This document shows positions 59,204-64,000 of a stretch of 64,000 nucleotides of DNA, in pieces (position 1 is the first letter of the stretch; each line of letters starts with the position of its first letter). The translations under genes and the position numbers were made by a program. Location: positions 32,867-96,866 of the forward strand of contig NZ_JAENHP010000033.1 in the NCBI RefSeq assembly GCF_016834655.1. Direction: 5' to 3'. The notes under the pieces were generated by a model that made no database searches, was not told the DNA's origin, and saw nothing but the letters and a program-made list of their open reading frames with translations. The DNA comes from Paractinoplanes ovalisporus (lineage in GTDB: Bacteria > Actinomycetota > Actinomycetes > Mycobacteriales > Micromonosporaceae).

Positions 59204-59914
59204 ATGGACGAATTTCGCCCGCCCCCGACCGTCGTCGAGCCGACCCCGCGCCGGATCCGGGTGCGCCTGGGCCGCGAGGTGATTGCCGACAGCACACGCG
59301 CGCTGCTGCTCGACGAGATCAGTGAGCACGGCTTCCCGACGTATTTTCTGCCCCGTGAAGACGTACGGCCGGAAGCCCTGACCGACGAGGCCGAGGGCAG
59401 ATGGTCGGTGACCGCGGGGGACCGGCACGTGCGTGGCGCGGCGTGGGCCGATGACCGTTTCGACGAGCTCAAAGGTCACGTCACGTTCTCGTGGGAGACC
59501 GTCGACTGGTACGAGGAGGACGAGCAGGTCTTCGTGCACGCCCGCTCGCCGCGCCACCGGGTCGACACGATGCACAGCTCCCGCCGCGTCCAGGTCCTGA
59601 TCGACGGCCAGGAGGTGGCCAACAGCACCCGGCCGGTGCTGCTGTTCGAGACGTCGCTGCCGACGCGCTACTACCTGCCGTTCGCCGACGTGCGCACCGA
59701 CCTGCTCACCGCGAGCGAGACGGTGAGCCGGTGCCCGTACAAGGGCGTGGCCCGCTACTGGTCACACCCGGCGCTACCCGACGCTGCGTGGAGCTACCCC
59801 GACCCGATCGCCGAGCTCCCCAAGATCCGCGACCTGCTCTGCTTCTACGACGAGCGGGTAGACGTCATCGTCGACGGCGAGCCCCAACCCCGCCCGATCA
59901 GCCCGTTCTCCTAG
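59204..59914 (+). CDS. DUF427-domain protein (tandem)
   Basis: This 236-residue protein holds two DUF427 units. The first covers about residues 15-105: RIRVRLGREVIADSTRALLL, then FPTYFLPREDVR. The second covers about 125-225: QVLIDGQEVANSTRPVLLFE, RYYLPFADVRTDLL, CPYKGVARYWS. The CPYKGxAxY motif and the repeated xxYLPxxDV are the family marks. ATG 59204 or 59177 could be the start. The biochemical role of the family is not established. Confidence 0.9.
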   Translation: MDEFRPPPTVVEPTPRRIRVRLGREVIADSTRALLLDEISEHGFPTYFLPREDVRPEALTDEAEGRWSVTAGDRHVRGAAWADDRFDELKGHVTFSWETVDWYEEDEQVFVHARSPRHRVDTMHSSRRVQVLIDGQEVANSTRPVLLFETSLPTRYYLPFADVRTDLLTASETVSRCPYKGVARYWSHPALPDAAWSYPDPIAELPKIRDLLCFYDERVDVIVDGEPQPRPISPFS

Positions 59915-59928
59915 AGCGGGCTGCGTTC

Positions 59929-60534
59929 TCAGGGGATCGGGCCTTGCCGGGCCCGTGCCCGCTGCTCGGCCCGCAACGCGGACAACTGCTGGTGGAAGGG
60001 GCTGTGCCGGTTCTGGTCGAGGTTGAGCGGCAAGGTCTGCTCCCGGATCAGCCGCTCCTCCAGCAGCCACGGCTCGCCGGTCACGACCCAGACCACCCGC
60101 GCGTGCTCGGCCATCCACGCCGACAGTCGTGCCTCGCCGTCCGCCCCGAAGGTCAGCCGGGTCCCGGAGCCGACGCGCCGCAGCCCGATCCCGATCTCGT
60201 CGGCGAGCAGGCAGCCCAGCGTCAGGCGAAGCGTCGACCCGTACGCGTTGCCTCGGTAGTGGTAGCGGATCCGGCTGCGGATCGTCTGCCGGCTGGCGTC
60301 GCTCTTCGGCGAGATGCCCACGTACAGCAGCGTCCACCCATCGACGACATGACAACCACCGACCGGTACGGGCACCGGCGGCGCATCGAAATACCAGGCG
60401 TAGACCCCTGCGGCTTTCGGGATGGGGCAGTCCCGTTCCCGCACCTCGGCCGCCGTGAACAGCCGCTCCGGCCGCAGCAGCGCCCGTTCCGGGCTATTTG
60501 ACCCGGCGGTGGGAGCGGGCGACGATCGCGTCAT
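59929..60534 (-). CDS. GIY-YIG nuclease-family protein
   Basis: This 201-residue protein has the GIY-YIG landmarks AGVYAWYFD and TLLYVGISP, followed by TIRSRIRYHYRGN with the catalytic-type arginine and a Glu in WLLEERLIRE. The fold occurs in UvrC, homing and stress nucleases. Solitary bacterial versions are mostly uncharacterised. ATG 60534 overlaps the upstream GNAT gene by 41 bases, so the two are translationally linked. Confidence 0.8.
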   Translation of the reverse strand: MTRSSPAPTAGSNSPERALLRPERLFTAAEVRERDCPIPKAAGVYAWYFDAPPVPVPVGGCHVVDGWTLLYVGISPKSDASRQTIRSRIRYHYRGNAYGSTLRLTLGCLLADEIGIGLRRVGSGTRLTFGADGEARLSAWMAEHARVVWVVTGEPWLLEERLIREQTLPLNLDQNRHSPFHQQLSALRAEQRARARQGPIP

Positions 60535-60790
60535 AGTCGTGGTTCTTGTCCAGCCAGCCGGCCAGGAACGGGCAGATCGGCACGACCAGGCGCCCCTTGG
60601 CCAGCGCGTCCTCCATGGCCGCGCGGGCCAGCTCACCACCGACGCCGTGGTGCTCGAACTCGGGCTCGACCTTGGTGTGCGTATAGGCGACCACGTTGCC
60701 GGTCACCTGATAGGTGATCATCCCGGCCAGCGTGCCGTCGTCGTCCCGTGCCTCGAAGCGACCCTTCTCCGGCACGTCGGAAATCTTCAC
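60494..60790 (-). CDS. Small GNAT acetyltransferase (YjdJ/NATD1 type)
   Basis: This 98-residue protein has the short GNAT fold: AGMITYQVTGNVVAYTHTKV, then EPEFEHHGVGGELARAAMED, with the acetyl-CoA loop HGVGGELA, and ICPFLAGWLDKNHDY. This matches the small YjdJ/Gtt1-like GNATs in length. GTG 60790 is the start. Targets are unknown. It overlaps the GIY-YIG gene downstream. Confidence 0.88.
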   Translation of the reverse strand: MKISDVPEKGRFEARDDDGTLAGMITYQVTGNVVAYTHTKVEPEFEHHGVGGELARAAMEDALAKGRLVVPICPFLAGWLDKNHDYDAIVARSHRRVK

Positions 60791-60806
60791 CGGGTAACCC
60801 TAGCGC

Positions 60807-61067
60807 TCAGTCTTCCTCGATCTCGGCCAGCACATCCGCCGCGTCCTGGTTGCCGCCGTCGGCCAGGCGCCGCAGTTCCGCCACGTCTCCGAGCTCACCC
60901 GCCGCCTGCACCAGCTCGTCGGTCGCGTCGGAGCTGCCCGCCTCGGCCAGCCGGCGAAGCTCGGCGAGGTCGCCGCGCTCGCCCGCCAGCTCCACCAGCT
61001 GCCCCACCGCGTCCGAGTCCCCGCGCGCCGCCCGCTCCCTGAGTTCCACCAGCTCGCGATCCGTCAT
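60807..61067 (-). CDS. Small acidic helical-repeat protein
   Basis: This 86-residue protein is made of two and a half repeats of about 35 residues: SDAVGQLVELAGERGDLAEL, then RRLAEAGSSDATDELVQAAG, then RRLADGGNQDAADVLAEIEE, i.e. short paired helices like TPR/Sel1-type solenoids. It has no signal or metal site. The ATG at 61067 gives a full first repeat. It sits 16 bases upstream of the GNAT start on the same strand. The function is unknown. Confidence 0.7.
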   Translation of the reverse strand: MTDRELVELRERAARGDSDAVGQLVELAGERGDLAELRRLAEAGSSDATDELVQAAGELGDVAELRRLADGGNQDAADVLAEIEED

Positions 61068-61114
61068 GCCGCTGATTCTGGCGACATCGGGCGGGCCGCC
61101 GCTAGCCTTCGCGA

Positions 61115-61687
61115 GTGCCGTCCAACCTCGCTGTCCGACTCCGGCCTCTGGAAGCTTCCGACGCCGCGGTCCTGGCCTCGTGGTCGCTCGACGAGCGGTT
61201 CCGCGCCGCCGCGGAATGGTCACCCGGTCTGCCGCTGGCGGAGCACGAGCGGTTCCAGGGCCGCCTCATCACCGACCCGCCGGACGGCTTGATCCGGCTG
61301 GGAGTCGTCCACGACGGCGACCTGGTCGGCCACGGCGATCTGGTCGGCCACGGCGATCTGGTCGGCCACGGCGACCTGGTCGGGTACGTCGACCTCCAGG
61401 GCACCGAGCCCCGGCGGCGCGAACTCGGCTTCGTGATCGGCGACTCGCGGCGGTGGGGGCACGGGCTCGGCGGACTGGCCGCCCGGGCGGCCCTGCACCA
61501 CGGCTTCACCGACCTGGGCCTCCACGAGATCTGGGCCGAGGCGTGGGCGGCCAACACCGCGTCCGTACGCATCCTCCAGCGCCTGGGCATGCGGGAGATC
61601 GAGCCGGGCGAGTCGGGCACCTACCTCGGCACGCCCACTCACTACCGCCGCTTCACCATGCGAAACGGCGGCCACCCGGGCGTTTAG
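61115..61687 (+). CDS. RimJ/RimL-type GNAT with in-frame 6-residue repeats
   Basis: This 190-residue acetyltransferase has LGFVIGDSRRWGHGLGGLAA (acetyl-CoA motif A) and ASVRILQRLGMREIEPGESG at the end. At about residues 68-91, GDLVGH occurs three times followed by GDLVGY, encoded by tandem 18-bp repeats (GGCGATCTGGTCGGCCAC). This lies where one beta strand should be, so three extra strand copies seem inserted. GTG 61115 is the start. Confidence 0.87.
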   Translation: MPSNLAVRLRPLEASDAAVLASWSLDERFRAAAEWSPGLPLAEHERFQGRLITDPPDGLIRLGVVHDGDLVGHGDLVGHGDLVGHGDLVGYVDLQGTEPRRRELGFVIGDSRRWGHGLGGLAARAALHHGFTDLGLHEIWAEAWAANTASVRILQRLGMREIEPGESGTYLGTPTHYRRFTMRNGGHPGV

Positions 61688-61722
61688 CCACAGATGACCG
61701 CCGTTGTCAGCAACGCCCGAGA

Positions 61723-63147
61723 TCAGACGTTGTAGTACATCTCGAACTCGTGCGGGGTCGGGCGCAGGCGGACCGGGTCGATCTCGTTGGTCCGCTTCCA
61801 GTCGATCCACGTCGAGATCAGGTCGTCGGTGAAGACGCCACCGGCGGTCAGGAACTCGTGGTCGTTCTCGAGGCTGTTCAGCACCGCGTCGAGCGAACCC
61901 GGCACCTGCTTGACGCTGCCCCACTCCTCCGGCGGCAGGTCGTACAGGTCCTTGTCGATCGGCGCCGGGGGCTCGATCTTGTTCTTGATGCCGTCGAGGC
62001 CGGCCATCATCTGGGCCGAGAACGACAGGTACGGGTTGGACGACGGGTCCGGCACGCGGAACTCGACGCGCTTCGCCTTGGGGTTGCTTCCCGTGACCGG
62101 GATGCGGGTGCAGGCGGAGCGGTTGCGCTGCGAGTAGACCAGGTTGACCGGGGCCTCGTAGCCGGGCACCAGGCGCCGGTAGGAGTTGACGGTCGGGTTG
62201 GTGAACGCCAGCAGCGACGGCGCGTGGTGCAGCAGGCCGCCGATGTACCAGCGGGCCGTGTCGGACAGACCCGCGTAGCCGGTCTCGTCGTAGAACAGCG
62301 GCTCGCCGTTCAGCCACAGGCTCTGGTGGGTGTGCATGCCCGAGCCGTTGTCGCCGAACAGCGGCTTCGGCATGAACGTGGCGGTCTTGCCGTGCTCCCA
62401 GGCGGTGTTCTTGATGATGTACTTGAACATCTGCATCTGGTCGCCGGCGTGCAGCAGCGTCGAGAACTTGTAGTTGATCTCGGCCTGGCCGGCGGTGCCG
62501 ACCTCGTGGTGCGACCGCTCGACGGTGAAGCCGACGTCGATCATGCGGCGGACCATGGCGTCACGCAGGTCGCTGTAGTGGTCGACCGGCGCCACGGGGA
62601 AGTAGCCGCCCTTGTACGCGGTCTTGTAGCCGCGGTTGCCGCCCTCCTCCTCCTTGCCGGAGTTCCAGGCGCCCTCGATCGAGTCGATGTAGTAGAACGA
62701 CTCGTTCGCGCCGGTGGAGTGGCGGATCGAGTCGAAGATGTAGAACTCCGCCTCGGCGCCGAAGTAGGCGGTGTCGGCGATGCCGCTGGAAGCGAGGTAG
62801 GTCTCGGCCTTCTTGGCCACGTTCCGCGGGTCACGCGAGTAGGGCTCGCGCGTGAACGGGTCGTGGATGAAGAAGTTGAGGGCCAGGGTCTTCTGGATCC
62901 GGAACGGGTCGATGAAGGCCGTGGTCACGTCCGGCAGGAGCATCATGTCGGACTCGTGGATGGCCTGGAACCCGCGGATCGAGGATCCGTCGAAGGCGAG
63001 ACCGTCGGTGATGACGCTGTCGTCGAACGACTCGGTCGGCATGTTGAAGTGCTGCATCACGCCGGGCAGGTCGCAGAACCGTACGTCTACGAACTTGACG
63101 TCCTCGTCTTTGAGGTATCGCAGGAGTTCCTCGGGATTGGCGAACAA
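61723..63147 (-). CDS. glnA: Glutamine synthetase type I
   Basis: This 474-residue enzyme makes glutamine from glutamate, ammonia and ATP and is the main nitrogen entry point. The TTG start, with AGGAGG five bases upstream, gives MFANPEELLRYLKDEDVKFV, the exact family length. Motifs: FGAEAEFYIFD, HHEVGTAGQAEINYKF, FMPKPLFGDNGSGMHTHQS and NRSACTRIPVTGSNPKAKRVE. The adenylylation tyrosine (about residue 402, in DKDLYDLPPEE) is present, so it is the target of GlnE encoded at 36525-39536. Confidence 0.97.
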   Translation of the reverse strand: MFANPEELLRYLKDEDVKFVDVRFCDLPGVMQHFNMPTESFDDSVITDGLAFDGSSIRGFQAIHESDMMLLPDVTTAFIDPFRIQKTLALNFFIHDPFTREPYSRDPRNVAKKAETYLASSGIADTAYFGAEAEFYIFDSIRHSTGANESFYYIDSIEGAWNSGKEEEGGNRGYKTAYKGGYFPVAPVDHYSDLRDAMVRRMIDVGFTVERSHHEVGTAGQAEINYKFSTLLHAGDQMQMFKYIIKNTAWEHGKTATFMPKPLFGDNGSGMHTHQSLWLNGEPLFYDETGYAGLSDTARWYIGGLLHHAPSLLAFTNPTVNSYRRLVPGYEAPVNLVYSQRNRSACTRIPVTGSNPKAKRVEFRVPDPSSNPYLSFSAQMMAGLDGIKNKIEPPAPIDKDLYDLPPEEWGSVKQVPGSLDAVLNSLENDHEFLTAGGVFTDDLISTWIDWKRTNEIDPVRLRPTPHEFEMYYNV

Positions 63148-63374
63148 CACGTCCTCCTGGCACACGATTTCAATACCGGGGCGGCGTGGTTCCGCCGCAT
63201 GGCTAGGCTGGTCGCGACGCTATGGGGCGGGAGTTGCCCGGGCGTATCCCTATTGTTTCCGTCGTGTTACGGCGTCTGTGAGGATTCCGGCCCGCAGCGC
63301 GATCAAGGCGAGGCTATCGCGCCTGCCCGGCCCGCGTGCCAGCTCGCCGAAACCGCCCCCGCTAGGCTGGGCGC

Positions 63375-63764
63375 ATGGCAGGCAGGGCAGACGGCGCACT
63401 CGATCTCGGCTCGGCGAGGGTGGCCTCGTTCGGCCGCCGCCTGGGCGCGTTGATGATCGACTGGGCGCTGGCCACCGTGGTCGCCGCCCTGCTGGTCGAC
63501 GATCTGCGCGCCAACCCGTGGCCCCAGCTGGGCATCTTCGTGCTGGTGCACGCCTTCTTCGTCGGCCTGTTCGGACAGACGCTGGGCATGGCCCTGGCCC
63601 GCATCCGCTGCGTGTCCATAACCGACGGCGGCGCGATCGGCCTGCCCCGAGCCGCACTCCGAGCCCTGCTGCTGGCCTTGGTGATCCCCGCCATGATCAA
63701 CGACGGCGACGGCCGGGGCCTCCACGACCGGGCCGCCAAGTCAGCCATGGTCCAGCCTTCCTGA
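63375..63764 (+). CDS. RDD-family membrane protein
   Basis: This 129-residue protein has RRLGALMIDWALATVVAALL (the R..D of the RDD family), GQTLGMALARIRCVS and a C-terminal DGRGLHDRAAKSAMV. About three membrane helices. RDD proteins next to glnA are conserved in actinobacteria, and some homologues elsewhere act in ion homeostasis. The function here is unknown. It is divergent from glnA1 across 227 bases. Confidence 0.88.
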   Translation: MAGRADGALDLGSARVASFGRRLGALMIDWALATVVAALLVDDLRANPWPQLGIFVLVHAFFVGLFGQTLGMALARIRCVSITDGGAIGLPRAALRALLLALVIPAMINDGDGRGLHDRAAKSAMVQPS

Positions 63765-63780
63765 CGCCGCAAGACCCAGA

Positions 63781-64000
63781 TCAACCCCGTTCCCGCGTAC
63801 GGCGCGAGCCCCGCTCCGCCGCTTCGAGGCCAACCTCGTTTCCGCGTACGCTCTTATGTCCGTCCCGCCGGTCTCAGGCTCAGCCTTGTTTCCGCGTACG
63901 GCGTGAGGCCGGCTCCGCCGCTTCGAGGCCAACCTCGTTTCCGCGTACGCTCTTATGTCCGTCCCGCCGGTTTCAGGCTCAGCCTTGTTTCCGCGTACGG
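63781..64000. repeat. 99-bp tandem array built of two ~50-bp half-units
   Basis: The 99-bp unit is present as 63801-63899 and 63900-63998, with only four differences, all near the starts of the half-units, and continues beyond the window. Inside it the core TTTCCGCGTACG recurs every 49-50 bases (ends at 63800, 63849, 63899, 63948, 63998). The first core reads TTCCCGCGTAC right after AAGACCCAGATCAACC, which resembles the start of the 130-bp repeat. Confidence 0.88.

Overview
The window is high-GC actinobacterial chromosome, probably from an Actinoplanes-like member of the Micromonosporaceae. The reasons are a very high G+C content throughout, many GTG and TTG starts, a striking abundance of the hexamer CGTACG, a large AfsR/SARP-type regulator, an MptB-type mannosyltransferase, and the core gene order panB - glnA2 - amidotransferase - glnE - (gap) - glnA1 - RDD protein. 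Genus is inferred from style and synteny only. I saw no tRNA, insertion sequence, prophage or CRISPR array. One structural RNA is clear: RNase P RNA on the minus strand at about 7587-8005.

Layout. 60-5761: a LacI regulator with two operator-like palindromes, an FAD-dependent oxidoreductase and a sugar ABC importer (binding lipoprotein plus two permeases, no ATPase). 5766-8804: a RelA/SpoT-domain protein, a small membrane protein, rnpB and a TauE-type exporter. 9130-22106: mixed housekeeping and regulation, with a P-loop kinase-like protein, Nudix, a WYL regulator divergent from a VOC protein, a dehydratase next to an aberrant GAPDH, an OhrR-like MarR with an MFS pump and divergent LysR, GTP cyclohydrolase II, an M15 peptidase, a methyltransferase and aspartate-semialdehyde dehydrogenase. 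22592-29226: a conserved 67-residue protein, a 1075-residue Ala/Lys/Thr protein resembling histone H1 tails, an RNB exonuclease, and a MarR/oxidoreductase divergent pair around a clear palindrome. 29223-39751: panB, glnA2, a DUF350-type protein, an amidotransferase and glnE (nitrogen and pantothenate core), bracketed by a 130-bp repeat in inverted orientation. 39762-41487: an operon with an XRE regulator and two paralogous tiny proteins. 42102-50428: an amino-acid dehydrogenase/Lrp pair, then cell-envelope glycosyltransferase genes and a secreted phytase-like protein. 50425-53433: the AfsR-like regulator. 54441-58556: four translationally coupled genes that look like an aminoacyl-lipid synthesis and turnover cassette. 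58659-63764: small enzymes, GNATs, a GIY-YIG protein, glnA1 and the RDD protein.

How genes connect. GlnE modifies GlnA1, which carries the target tyrosine. GlnA2 has Trp at that position, so it probably escapes GlnE control. Several regulator/target pairs are divergent with visible palindromes between them.

The most unusual features are: (1) short tandem arrays in spacers, three of which begin inside the last codons of the upstream gene and so carry copies of its 3' end; (2) the 130-bp element immediately downstream of panB and of the DUF350-type gene; (3) the XRE/twin-small-protein operon; (4) the aminoacyl-lipid cassette with what looks like a non-catalytic esterase paralogue; (5) a GAPDH homologue lacking the canonical active-site signature.
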